NCBI RefSeq assembly: GCF_963675165.1
Contig: NC_087379.1
Span: 1,802,201-1,866,200 of the forward strand
DNA: 64,000 bases
Source: Halichondria panicea
Lineage: Eukaryota; Porifera; Demospongiae; Suberitida; Halichondriidae
Direction of reading: 5' to 3'
In this document: in pieces, positions 35,111 through 45,261 of the stretch
Layout: each line of letters opens with the position of its first letter
Position numbering within the stretch: the first letter of the stretch is position 1
Program-made: the position numbers and the translations under genes
Notes under the pieces: generated by a model
Database searches by the model: none
Told to the model about the DNA's origin: nothing
What the model saw: only the letters and a program-made list of their open reading frames with translations

Positions 35111-35189
35111 AATCAAAAATCCTTATCATATACAAGTGTTTAGATAATTTAAACAAGTGTTTAGATAATTTATAACAAGATCTATAACA

Positions 35190-35843
35190 ATGATGGAAGA
35201 ACACAATTCCACAAATGAGTGCACTGGTGGACTCCGAGAGAGGTCTCACAGCTGCCCTACATTGAATGAAGAAGATGACTCGGCTAGTAGAGTACACTTT
35301 GCCAGTCATCTAAAGCGACGGAGAAACCTGAAACCAGGCGACCATATCTACGTGTACCGAGTCCTCCATTTATACCAGCACCACGGTATCTACACAGGGG
35401 AGGAGGAAGAAGGAGAGGTCATTCACGTCAGTGGACAAAGATTCAGCAAAACTTTGGCTACTGTCACCTCCAGCAGTTTATCAGAGTTCCTTAATGGTGG
35501 ACTGCTACATCTGGTCTCCTATAACGATCCACACACAAAACTCAAAATACGAGGAACTTGTCACACGAGTTGCAGCAGACCAGCTGAAGATGTGGTGAGC
35601 ACAGCAAAGGAATTCTTAAATAATTCCGGGAGCTGGGGCAAATATAATTTAGCGTATCGGAACTGTGAAACGTTTGCTTACTACTGCAAGACAGGGGCAG
35701 AATCTTTGATCGTTAACTCCAGCATCAACGATAATGATCTTCGGGAATTCGTGATAAGTAACAGAGTTCAAAGTACGGGACCATTGGCCAGACGTATACT
35801 ACCTCGTCGGGACAGTTCAAACGATGACAAAGAAGATAAATGA
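35190..35843 (+). CDS. LRAT-like (NlpC/P60-fold) protein 2
   Basis: 217 residues in one exon from MMEEHNSTNE. By eye it is about 85% identical to the protein at 31558, so the pair arose by recent local duplication. Likely catalytic residues are His65 in HHGIYTG, His79 in VIHVSG and Cys159 in RNCETFAYYCKTG; Thr follows NCE where vertebrate LRAT/PLAAT proteins have His. Most differences cluster after residue 170, where this copy ends in a charged tail (RRDSSNDDKEDK) instead of LVDEEEF. No transmembrane segment or signal peptide is visible. It has the same promoter layout as gene 1. The reaction is predicted to be acyl transfer or hydrolysis on lipids; the substrate is unknown. Confidence 0.87.
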   Translation: MMEEHNSTNECTGGLRERSHSCPTLNEEDDSASRVHFASHLKRRRNLKPGDHIYVYRVLHLYQHHGIYTGEEEEGEVIHVSGQRFSKTLATVTSSSLSEFLNGGLLHLVSYNDPHTKLKIRGTCHTSCSRPAEDVVSTAKEFLNNSGSWGKYNLAYRNCETFAYYCKTGAESLIVNSSINDNDLREFVISNRVQSTGPLARRILPRRDSSNDDKEDK

Positions 35844-36261
35844 TAATGAAAATACCACATATATACACACACATAATTATTGCTACATATACTATATGAA
35901 TCTTTCTCTTTTTAATGTGCTTGATATTAATGATATTCAAATTAATGATAATGGTCTAAAGCCATAAATATCATATGGCTGATCTATCTACTTCCTTCCA
36001 AAAAAGAAACTATAGACAAAAGCTTATATCCTGAAAAAGGCATTTCCAGGGAGACTCCCAAGCAAGCATGTAGAATTATTATAAATCAAGATTACAGAAA
36101 CTACATGCACACACTAACAAGAAAATGGCAGCGGCTATATTTATACATAAAGGGGAAAATTCATGTACAAGAGAGAGTTAAACTTGTGTGTATACTTATA
36201 CATATGTGTGTATATCCCCAAACTGATGATTCTACCCTCAGAGTAAAGTTATTAGTAATAC

Positions 36262-36358
36262 AATACAGCCGGTCAACCTGAAACGAAGAGACCACATTTA
36301 CACCTACATATAAAGTAGAGAATCTATTTCCATCACGGTATCTACATCGGCAAGAGAA
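36262..36358 (+). pseudogene. LRAT-like relic
   Basis: Encodes NLKRRDHIYTYI followed by a stop, then in another frame FHHGIYIGKRIQ. It is cut off by the MITE that begins at 36361. Confidence 0.65.
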
Positions 36359-36360
36359 TA

Positions 36361-36780
36361 CAGTAGACTCTCGTTAATCCAGTCACCCTTGGCCGGAACA
36401 GCGAGGTGGTTGTATTTCAGAAAATAGCCGTGGCTAAAAAAACGACCTTACCTTGAATCTAATGACTATATAATTTTGCGGTTCTTCCTCGAGGATAATG
36501 AAGGAAAATGAATCATTTTGCTCTCTATTTAAGTGTAATCCGATCTTATTTGCCAAACCACACTCAAAACGTCATATATATATATGGCCGTTAAAATTAT
36601 ATTGAAAACCTTGTTTGGGGCAGCCAGCACGGGCCAGTATAATTATACAGAATAGTGAGTGGCCGTATTTCAGGGTGATTTTTGTGCAGTAAACATCTAG
36701 CTAGCATTCAGTGCCAAACCAAATGGCCGGTATATCAAGGTGGCCGTACTTCAAAGGGCCGGAATAGCAAGAGTCTACTG
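36361..36780. mobile_element. pogo/Tigger-like MITE, 420 bp
   Basis: Starts CAGTAGACTCTCGTTAATCC after TA and ends GGAATAGCAAGAGTCTACTG. The interior repeats GGCCG motifs (GGCCGTATTTC, GGCCGTACTTC). CAGTA termini and the TA target suit pogo-type Tc1/mariner elements. No coding capacity. Confidence 0.7.
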
Positions 36781-36934
36781 TGCATAATTACACTTCACCA
36801 GAGATTCAGGAAAGCAAATCCTAGTCAGCCAGCAAAGAACCCTGGTGAGTCTTAGAAATTTGGCTTCTGGAATATATATGTTGCGGTAAGCAAAAAAAAA
36901 ACAAAGAAGCAACAACCACAATCATAATTCTAGC

Positions 36935-37330
36935 TTTCTACGTTAGTGACCCTTTTCCATTGCTCCTGGGACGGGATCACTTCAGCTGTAAATACGTACC
37001 TCGAATAAAGGTCGCGTGTAGCTAGCCAGCCATGCAGCAGCCAGCCCATTGCTCCTGGGATGGGATCACTTCAGCTGTAAAAACGTACCTCGAATAAAGG
37101 TCGCGTGTAGCTAGCCATGCAGCCATGCAGCCAGCATGCAAGTTCAATTACTTTTGCTCGCTTTTATTCGCCAACAAAGCTTTATAACATCAAAATCTAC
37201 CACTATCAAAAGGTTATCCACGCTGTAAACGCAGATCTCTGGCATCCAGGTGAGTATATAGATTCAGACATTATAAACAAACAAACAGACAAACCAAACG
37301 ACTACTAGCTATAACCCGTGGCTGTCCACA
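36935..37330 (-). repeat. Family A copy with an internal tandem duplication
   Basis: CATTGCTCCTGGGA(C/T)GGGATC...GGTCGCGTGTAGCTAGCC occurs twice in a row at about 36958 and 37048, followed by a family A sub-body ending GGCATCCAGGTGAGT, a CAAACAAA tract and a decayed GC-rich unit (CTATAACCCGTGG). Confidence 0.75.
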
Positions 37331-37334
37331 TTTT

Positions 37335-38110
37335 TGTATCTTTTGCAAGACTGGAAAAAAAGTTAAACTTTTTTATACTATCTTCGAAGGCATATTATAG
37401 ATCAAACTCATAACATGTGGGTGTTTCCTGTTGCGTTTGCATACGACACACTGGACATGCTATCAGAAGCAATCACATCACCAATGAGATCAACAATAAC
37501 ATAATTATAACGTGTATGTACCTCTCAATAAACAATTTTCTACACACTGTACACAAGTACCGTAACATTGTAGTCAATTACGTGTTTATGATGTATATAC
37601 TGTAATTACTGCATTAAAGTTTGTATCCAGTAATTGCATGTTGTCAATTAAGCGCTGCAATTGCATGGCCGTGGCTAAAGCAACGAAAACTGTACTCATA
37701 ACTCATAATGATCAGACGAGTGTGCGATGTTCTGACATGCACTAACTAAAGAGACAAAGCCAAACTAAAGGCCACCATACACCAGGCAACTTTCAGGAAA
37801 TTCACCAATATACAACTGTTGCACCAGTTGCAACCAGCCGCAAACAACTGGTTTACAATACACACTTGTACTGCCTGCCTGTATATACAATGGACAAAAT
37901 TATGACAGCATATAGGTATTGTGGTTTAATCTTTAGGCCACAATTATGTTGCCTGAAGTTGACCTTCATGTAGGGAGGAATTAAGAAGCCAAAACCTGTC
38001 ACACCCCCTACAGGGTACAGGGGCATAGCTATATCACTAGTACTGTGTCCTGCATGGTTGCCCCCCCCCCCATGCAAGGAGCTTGCTGAGAAAAATTGCA
38101 ATGCAGGGCT
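37335..38110. other. Intergenic
   Basis: No gene recognised; short frames only. Confidence 0.5.
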
Positions 38111-38111
38111 A

Positions 38112-38317
38112 TACCGTATAGCGGGTAATTTTCGTGGGGTAAAAATTCGTTTATTTGGAAAACAGTGGTTTTTGTGAGTAAAAATTTCGTTTAGTCTCGT
38201 TCCTGCACTGCATTCATACGTTCCGGTAAGCCACGCCTACGTTAACATTTTGTGAAGGTCAGCTTGCCCACGAAAATAACGAATTTTTACCCCACGAAAA
38301 TTACCCGCTATACGGTA
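38112..38317. mobile_element. Family C palindromic MITE
   Basis: TACCGTATAGCGGGTAATTT at the left and AAATTACCCGCTATACGGTA at the right form perfect 20-bp termini; further complementary CGTGGGGTAAAAATTCG arms follow inward. Confidence 0.9.
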
Positions 38318-38336
38318 GTAAATATGTACACATAAT

Positions 38337-38680
38337 TATGCCTCGAGGCGTAGCCGCACGAGGGATACGGTAAAGCTGACTGTGTGTGTGTCTGTCTGTG
38401 TGTGTGTGTGTGTATTCCAGCTATAACTGCTCAACGGTTACAATGCGACGAAAACTAACAGCTTCTATAGGCTTCTAGCCACGTTCTCTTGGATTTTGAT
38501 TCGTGGATTAGCAAACTAAAGCTTCTTTCTCGAGTTATGGCTAGTTTGACTCACATTGAAGGCTGTTGCAGTCTCTTCAGAATCTTTCATAGCATCATCT
38601 GTCCGCACAAACTTTCTATTCAACATATGAGTTAGCCTTGCACTAAAGCGCTAGCTTTTTGTTAGCTACAATACTCAGAA
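38337..38680 (-). repeat. Family B repeat, inverted
   Basis: Begins with the head GCCTCGAGGCGTAGCCGCAC...GATACGGTA, then a TGTG tract, then the body containing TTCTCGAGTTATGGCTAG. Directly adjacent to a family C MITE. Confidence 0.75.
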
Positions 38681-38819
38681 AATATCTGTTAAAACAGCTA
38701 GCTAGCAGTACAGTAGCCATTTGTAAAATTGATCTCTTTGGACACACCCTTTAATTATTCCTGTGGATGTAATGCGCATGCGCGCTCATTCCCCATGTGT
38801 GAGAAAATAATATCCAAGA

Positions 38820-39070
38820 TCCAGATCCAGATCCTCCTGGCAGAATCATCTTTGTCTTGAGGGCCTGGTAAGCCACAAAACACTACCATATAACAATATA
38901 GATAACAATATGCATGTACACAGGTCTTTTCTTCTTAGATATTATATACACTGAACTACAGATCCTGGAAGAATCAATTTTCTTCTTTCTTGATGTCCTG
39001 GTAAGCCACATAATACAAAAAATAATAACTTACAATAGATGCATGTAAATAAGTCTTTTCTTCTCAGTGA
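38820..39070. repeat. Tandem duplication of about 120 bp
   Basis: GATCCT..GGCAGAATCA...CCTGGTAAGCCACA..GTCTTTTCTTCTTAG is followed by a diverged second copy (GATCCTGGAAGAATCA...CCTGGTAAGCCACATAA...CTTCTCAG). Each copy has a strong donor and acceptor-like end. Confidence 0.5.
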
Positions 39071-39287
39071 CTTTATATAGATAAGCTAACTTTAATATAA
39101 AATTCATTATAGATAACACTCTAATACTTTTGAGCGAAAGCAAAAACATGGCGAGAGGCATTAGCACAGCGCCAGCTTGAACACTAGTTATATTAGGTTA
39201 CAAAATCACGCATGAACAACTTTGTATGTGTATGTACATTTGTAATCTTGCCGAGTCAGTGAACTGACCATGCAATCACGCTGAGAT

Positions 39288-39420
39288 AGACTATAATAAT
39301 TATAATATTGGTGATCAGTGCCACAAATGCATTCCCCTGCATGGGTAACTCCCATCAAAACAATATGTATACATGCAGTATATTCAATGGAAATCCCTTA
39401 CAAGTTATAGGATAAAACTA
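39288..39420 (+). promoter_or_regulatory. Orphan LRAT-type promoter
   Basis: GGTGATCAGTGCCACAAATG and CATTCCCCTGCATGGGTAAC match the promoters at 31.36 and 34.96 kb. No LRAT-like coding sequence follows, so it is probably left from a lost paralogue. Confidence 0.5.
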
Positions 39421-39669
39421 TAGTGTTCCCCACACAAGAAAAGAAAGGTGGGCTGCTCATGCAGCCTCTGAACATTAATTTTGGCAAAAAAGCTAGCTAT
39501 ACATCTGCGGTCACTTTTCCACCTTTTTAGCTGATGATCATGTCCTAGTATTCAGCATGATCTATAATTAAACAACCTATGGGGCAGGGCCATATGTAAA
39601 AATGTTTGTAGAGAATCAAGACCCTGATTTATGATTGGACAACAAAATCACCACAAAGCACATACAATA

Positions 39670-40120
39670 ATTGTAGACCCAGGACTTTCAGCTTGTTTGC
39701 ATTGTTTACAAAAACTATCCACATGCACAATAAACAAAAGCCACCTATAGCATATCCATTATAGATGTATCAGTCAACGTTACTATGTCAACTGTAACCA
39801 TGCAGACAGTAACAGTGTGGATAAATCAATAGTAAAACGTATAGTGCAGTTAAATAGCTATACTTTGTTTTTGTACATGATTATGAATGGATGCACATAG
39901 ACCACCAACATAAAATGATAGTTTAATGCTAACTGCAGCTATATACGATTATGGTACAGCTGTCAATCAAGGTATGTACATTATGTAACATCTCCTCGCT
40001 CTATCAACAATGAGGAGTGAAAGTTAATCTGCACAGTTCACATAATTAATTAATACTATTATTAAGAAGCACCACATGTGAAGGTCGGGAACAATTAATC
40101 ACTTGCCGTATACTTACCTA
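39670..40120. repeat. Second copy of the 29.35-29.78 kb segment
   Basis: Matches that segment in order and orientation, with small indels (a 12-bp gap after CAACAATGA and an insertion near 40040). Confidence 0.7.
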
Positions 40121-40244
40121 GCTAGCGTATTATTATGCATATTCACCAATGGAAATCATAAAGTCAGGAATCAACAACCCCATCCCCTCATTTCGTTTCC
40201 AATTCCTCTTCCTCTTCTATCTATGGTTCTCACACACCCACCCA

Positions 40245-43200
40245 CTCACTGAGACGTTTCCCTGTGCATCTCCGTCAGGAATGATGACTCCAAACTCTGT
40301 CTTGAACGTGGTACTGGCGGGAATCACCCCCATAGAACCGAACACACCCATCCCCCCTCAGGGTCCTTGGACGAGGCTACCTGCCGGCCAGGGATACAGA
40401 TCACAGAAATTTATACTGAAAATTATATTGTAGCAATAAAATATGCAAAAGTAGTTACTAATCGACAAAGCCATTTACCATTTCATTGATTTCGAAGTTC
40501 TTTAGCTCCATCGTTAAGTTCTATATAGGGACACAAAGGATGGACCTTACTGTACCAGTGATAATATTTGTAACTTACGGTACCAAAACAGTTCAAAACT
40601 ATTGATCCTCATTCACCCCACGCCCACACACTCTCACAACCTCACACCAGTCTCCTCTTTGTGAGCTCCTGCAGTGCCTTGCTCTCCGGCCCCAATGACA
40701 AGCTGTGTTGCTGGGAGACCATCCCCATACTGGCAGGCAAATAACCTCTGATCTCTCCCTCCACTGAGCAACAGATCAACTCCTCTTTGCCGTCCAATCG
40801 GTAGTCAGCCTGAGAGGGGGGCGGGGTGGGAGGTTGCTAAAACCATACACTAGAAGCACAATCTGATAGTGTGTTGGAAAAGCTTACTGCACAAAACCAA
40901 TTTTAGAATGCAAAGTATATATACACATAGCTATATGATATTACAGGTATACACGCAGGTATTTCAAAGGGCTACCAAATGTAATTGTGAACCTATAATA
41001 GCTCAAGTTATGAGCACTCAAAGTGATCGATCAAAACAAGCCCATTTTCGAACAAATCACCAAGGTCATAATAGCCCATGTTAATGGATACGAAAGCAAT
41101 CACTAATCTAAACACATCATTAGATGGCCATGTTGTACCAATACACCTACATGTGATACATGTATAATCCCCTCCCTACACACAGAGCTCACTGTTACTA
41201 TACACTAATCCCTTCACCTGCACAATGCCGGCCACGGTGGAGGAGAAGGTGTCCTTGTAAATGACATTACCGGTTTGACTGCTACGAACGTCCACCTTCC
41301 CACTCGACCATCCTGTTATCACATCAGGCACTCCGTCCTCGTTCATGTCAAACCTTGCCATACATATCGGCTGGTGCTTCGACTGTGTGTGGGTGTGTGG
41401 GGTGAAACAGTACTTATAGTTATGAATATCCATTACTTGATCGTCCATACATTTTCAGTTTTCAAAAAGAAGATGGTATATTCTACAGGCTTTGAGGGAC
41501 AGATAGTTAGACACACCCCTAGACACTCCCACACTCACTTTGATCCTCTAGAATCTCTCTTGTCCGCTGTACACGCCCACTATTCCATTGGCGAGGGCGT
41601 AACTGAACTTGTCTCCCTGCAGGGGACCACAGCGCCACCACTGCCTCCGCCTCGTTAATCTCTGTGCAAGTAAACATAAGATACGTCAAGTGAAGTTGTG
41701 ACAGGCAACATGTATGTATGTTCAGCTATACTCACTATCCTATCCAAACTCTCCCTAAAGGTGGACCAAATTAATAGGCAATCTCTCAAATATGACCGTT
41801 GATAACATATTAAAAGATCTCGGAAATTGGATCCACGTAATTTAAGTTATGGCAGCTGAAAGTACTCTAACTATGAGCACTCTGGTTATGTGGTCACAGC
41901 TTGTGTACAAAACAACACCTCTGTATAACAGTCTAAACTTTGCTCTCCAAATGTACAGCAGGAGGCTCCACTACACACAACACATGTCCATACACACACA
42001 GAGCTATACAGCTGCAGACACTAGCTCACCTGCGTACAGTTCATCGCCCTGGAACACTCTGATGTCATAGTCCTCAGAGCCGACCAGCAGCTAACTCCTC
42101 CCATCAGAGTTAAAGTCCGCCAGGGCCAGCGAGCACACATTGTCCCCGGTTACCTAGGCAGGTTGTCAAGGCATGAGCAATAGCTATAATAATTATTGTT
42201 ACATTCGATAGTAGCTAGTCTTAATACATAACAAAATTGAAGAGGAACCATTTCATAGTGGTACTGAGTAGATACTCACTGTCCAGAACGAGTCTTGTCC
42301 CTCATGGTCCAGTCCAGTGATTGCACAATTACCCCCAACAAAGGCCAGGGGCTTACTCATGTCCGCCAGCTGCCCTGGTATTAGCTCTGTCAGGCAGCTG
42401 CATAGAGAGTATAAAGTGTTTGGACCTGTGTCATAGTAAGTCAAATCTTATACAGACATTGTTGGTTTTAGGGTGGCCACTATAGACAGTTTTTACTGTA
42501 CATACTATCAGGAGTTACCCAACTGGTACAATCACGGCATTGCACATACATTGCACATACATGTAAATCTCAAACTAATGCATTTTGTGTTAACAATATA
42601 TAGAAAGGCAATACAAATAAGTAACCGTTTAGTTATTCCTACCCCAGGGTATACCACACCCACCACCCCTCCCCCTCACCTCCTTATAGAACAGCTCAGA
42701 GTTTTGCTCCACATCATATGCCAGTCCGTTGTTTGGGTACCCACCACCAACACGTCCTGGTCCAGTTCCGGATCCAGTTTCCCCGCTGCCAATGATGTCA
42801 CATGTTGTCCGATGCTCAGCAGAGTGATGTCAGAGTCTGAGGACGAGACAGAGAGACGTGCAGTGGATATGGTTGAGGGGGAGGGGCTGGACATACGATG
42901 GTGAGGTGTGTGTATGAAAACCTGCACAGAATAAAAATACAGTGGAACCTCTGTTAACAACCAGCTCCCAGTTGCTATATAACGGCCAGGCACCCAGGTC
43001 CCAAATGAACAGTTTACAACCTCTCAAAAAAGGCCACCTCTCAAAACATTGTCCACAAAGGTGTCCGTTATAGAGGGATTCCACTGTAATCATTAGCGAG
43101 AGTTTTGCATCTGTTGTATATTATTGTAAGCACGAACCCAAGAGCTGTTTTTATAATCAGTTGTATATAATTATTGTAAGAAGATTGTAAGAACAGGGAA

Positions 43201-43378
43201 CCTAAGAGCCAACGTGTGACGTGAATGTCGAGAGGTGCACTGTAATTAGAATTAACACTACCTTTCCACCATTTGTAGCTGCAGTTAGCGATGGATGCTT
43301 GCCATCGTAATGTCCGACCGTCACCAGTCTGGGAAAGATCTTCTGGTTCAGTTTGAGCGTGAAAATGGGCACCAGCAT
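40245..43378 (-). pseudogene. BBS2: BBS2 N-terminal half, copy 2 (degenerate)
   Basis: Same exon order as copy 1, starting [20 protein letters not shown] at 43378. It keeps the exon missing from copy 1 at about 40815-40640 (ADYRLDGKEELICCSVEGEI) and the intact start of the NEAEAVV exon. It has its own lesions: a 1-bp deletion after VVGTQT in exon 2, an 8-bp deletion near 42375, GAG to TAG before LLVGSEDYD (about 42093), a 1-bp insertion before GDKFSYALANG, TGG to TAG at the end of that exon, and a 1-bp deletion near 40357. The family D MITE at 42940 sits in intron 1. The BBS2 C-terminal half is missing here too, so neither copy can make a normal BBSome subunit. Confidence 0.87.
42940..43086. 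mobile_element. Family D MITE in BBS2 copy 2 intron 1
   Basis: CAGTGGAACCTCTGTTAACA at the left and GGATTCCACTG at the right, flanked by TA. It is absent from the corresponding intron of BBS2 copy 1 at 26310, so it probably inserted after the segmental duplication. Confidence 0.75.
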
Positions 43379-43541
43379 CTTTGTTTAGATATAATATTAT
43401 GGGCTTGATTGCGAAAGGATAAATAAAGGGGGCGTAGCTGCTCACCTGCAGCCTTTTTCATCAACGATCATTTCCATTTGAGCAAATTTTAATCACTGCA
43501 TTTTATTCAACATTGTTTTTAATCACAAAATAGCAATACAG

Positions 43542-45125
43542 TTATCTGATATAGTCCACATCTTTGATCCCATACTTGGTTGCCAGTAGCGACACCGCTC
43601 GCTTTGCCGATTCCAGTCCACTCACAATCCATGCAAGGGAGCTGGCCAGATGCCCACCAGCAAAATAGATATTCCCTTGAGGCTTGACCATTGCAGGGTA
43701 GAACTCGTGGAACTGTCCAGGCAGGTAGAATGTCATTCCCCACCAATCTATTTCAAAAGCTTGGCTCAGGAAATGTTCACTCCCTGGTTCACCTCCAGCG
43801 TATTCTTGGGCAATGTCCACTTCCGGATAGAGTGATTGAAGATCGTGCAGAGCCCTCTTTATCTTGTCCTCTTTCGACAGAATTCTCCACTGCATAGAGT
43901 CACTGTTCCAATTGTAGACATGAAGTACTCCTTTTTCTTTTTCTCCCACTCCGTAGTCAGGATATATAACCCAGTGAATTGGCAAGTCTGTCGTTGACTG
44001 ACCACCAAACGAGGGTGGGGGGTTTAAATCAGGTCGCTCCCAAAATCTCGAGTGAAATCGCAAGCCAAATTTACTCATAGGATCAAACAACGTTGCCCTC
44101 ATAGCTTGTTCTGCGTCCGTACCAAAATATGGTCTTTCGGGAATGAGACGAAGTAAAGGCAAAGGAACAGCCATAATCACAGCATCAAATTCTTCGTAGA
44201 TCAGATCTTTTGTTTTGGGTTGAGAAAATCCAATTTTAACACTCTGATTTGACTGTGATAGCGACTCGACTTTTGAGTTTAACAAAATCACTCCATTTCT
44301 TCTTTGAACGGCTTCAGCACACAATTCTGGGAGCTTGGACATACCTCCTTTGATAGTTTTCCATGTTAGCTGGAAATCAAAAATGCCATCAAAGAAAAAC
44401 TGTTCCAACAGTCCATCACGCAAGTCGTTGGTCTGACAACACATAACTTCAACATAGTTGATTTTCTTGGAACTCCAACCCAGATCACGAGAGAGGTATT
44501 CCCGAAAAGACATGTCGTGGTATTTCATCAAAGATGCTTCAAAATTGGTCTCAAATGCTTCAGAGAGAGGTTTCAGTGCCTCAAGATATAATTTATTGGC
44601 TTCTCCATCGGCTACAGCATCTTCCGGAAATCCAAGCTCTTTGTAGTGTTCAGCAGCATACTTAGCAGACATAATGCAACCATTCTTCTGTTTCGTATTG
44701 TTGACAAAAACTCGGTTTCCCTCTAAACTCAAATACTTGAAATCCATCAGCTCAATAGGATCGTCTGGGAACTGTTTGTTGAGAAACTCAATGAGTGAAA
44801 ATACAGGTCGGTGACTATCAATGCATGGAATTCTCATAGCGCCAGCTTCAAAATACTGATTTGGCTCAGACGAGAAACGGTAAGTGTACACAGAGCCTCC
44901 TACTCTGTCACTGGCATCGAAAATCTTGACTTCAACTCCTGGAAAGTGTTGCTGTAAAAGAATCGCTGAATATAAGCCAGACATTCCACCCCCCACGATG
45001 CCGACACTAAATTTAGGAGGGAGGGAGAGGGGAGCATGGTCCTCTGTGCGGTTCAGACCTGCAGCTCTGTCCAGGTACTCTTGGTATTTACTGAGCAGAG
45101 ATGCTGAGGAAGTGCTATTCGCCAT
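43542..45125 (-). CDS. L-amino-acid oxidase / flavin amine oxidase, single exon
   Basis: 527 residues in one uninterrupted exon starting MANSTSSASLLSKYQEYLDR. The FAD dinucleotide-binding motif VGGGMSGLYSA lies at residues 44-54, followed by the acidic residue and DASDRVGG (70-77). EAGAMRIP (93-100) is the substrate-pocket motif of L-amino-acid oxidases. The C-terminal flavin motif is GNIYFAGGHLASSLAWIVSG, with FAGG where most members have FAGE. The enzyme oxidatively deaminates amino acids and releases ammonia and hydrogen peroxide; several animal and fungal members are antimicrobial. No signal peptide is visible. Lack of introns among intron-bearing neighbours is compatible with lateral transfer or retroposition. 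Its 3' end lies about 160 bp from the BBS2 copy 2 start. Confidence 0.9.
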   Translation of the reverse strand: MANSTSSASLLSKYQEYLDRAAGLNRTEDHAPLSLPPKFSVGIVGGGMSGLYSAILLQQHFPGVEVKIFDASDRVGGSVYTYRFSSEPNQYFEAGAMRIPCIDSHRPVFSLIEFLNKQFPDDPIELMDFKYLSLEGNRVFVNNTKQKNGCIMSAKYAAEHYKELGFPEDAVADGEANKLYLEALKPLSEAFETNFEASLMKYHDMSFREYLSRDLGWSSKKINYVEVMCCQTNDLRDGLLEQFFFDGIFDFQLTWKTIKGGMSKLPELCAEAVQRRNGVILLNSKVESLSQSNQSVKIGFSQPKTKDLIYEEFDAVIMAVPLPLLRLIPERPYFGTDAEQAMRATLFDPMSKFGLRFHSRFWERPDLNPPPSFGGQSTTDLPIHWVIYPDYGVGEKEKGVLHVYNWNSDSMQWRILSKEDKIKRALHDLQSLYPEVDIAQEYAGGEPGSEHFLSQAFEIDWWGMTFYLPGQFHEFYPAMVKPQGNIYFAGGHLASSLAWIVSGLESAKRAVSLLATKYGIKDVDYIR

Positions 45126-45194
45126 TGTTTCCAGGATGACTGAGCAAATTGGATGACCTCCATTACTAGCCGTGTATAATGAAAAGTTGGTTAG

Positions 45195-45245
45195 TCTCGA
45201 ATACCCGCCTCAATCTATTTTAGGTTGAGGCGGGTATTCGAGACA
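45195..45245. promoter_or_regulatory. 20-bp inverted repeat upstream of the oxidase
   Basis: GTCTCGAATACCCGCCTCAA and its exact reverse complement are separated by 11 bp. The hairpin begins about 70 bp upstream of the oxidase ATG, so it lies in the promoter or 5' leader. It could be a regulatory hairpin or a transposon footprint. Confidence 0.6.
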
Positions 45246-45261
45246 ACATGTTGGTAGTATA

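Noticed and set aside
38382..38415. TG microsatellite, and poly-C at 34731 and poly-G at 2339
   Set aside because: Ordinary simple repeats; only the link of the TG tract to the family B head seemed worth noting.
44458..45156. Plus-strand frames over the oxidase gene
   Set aside because: Shadows of the 527-codon minus-strand gene with intact FAD motifs.
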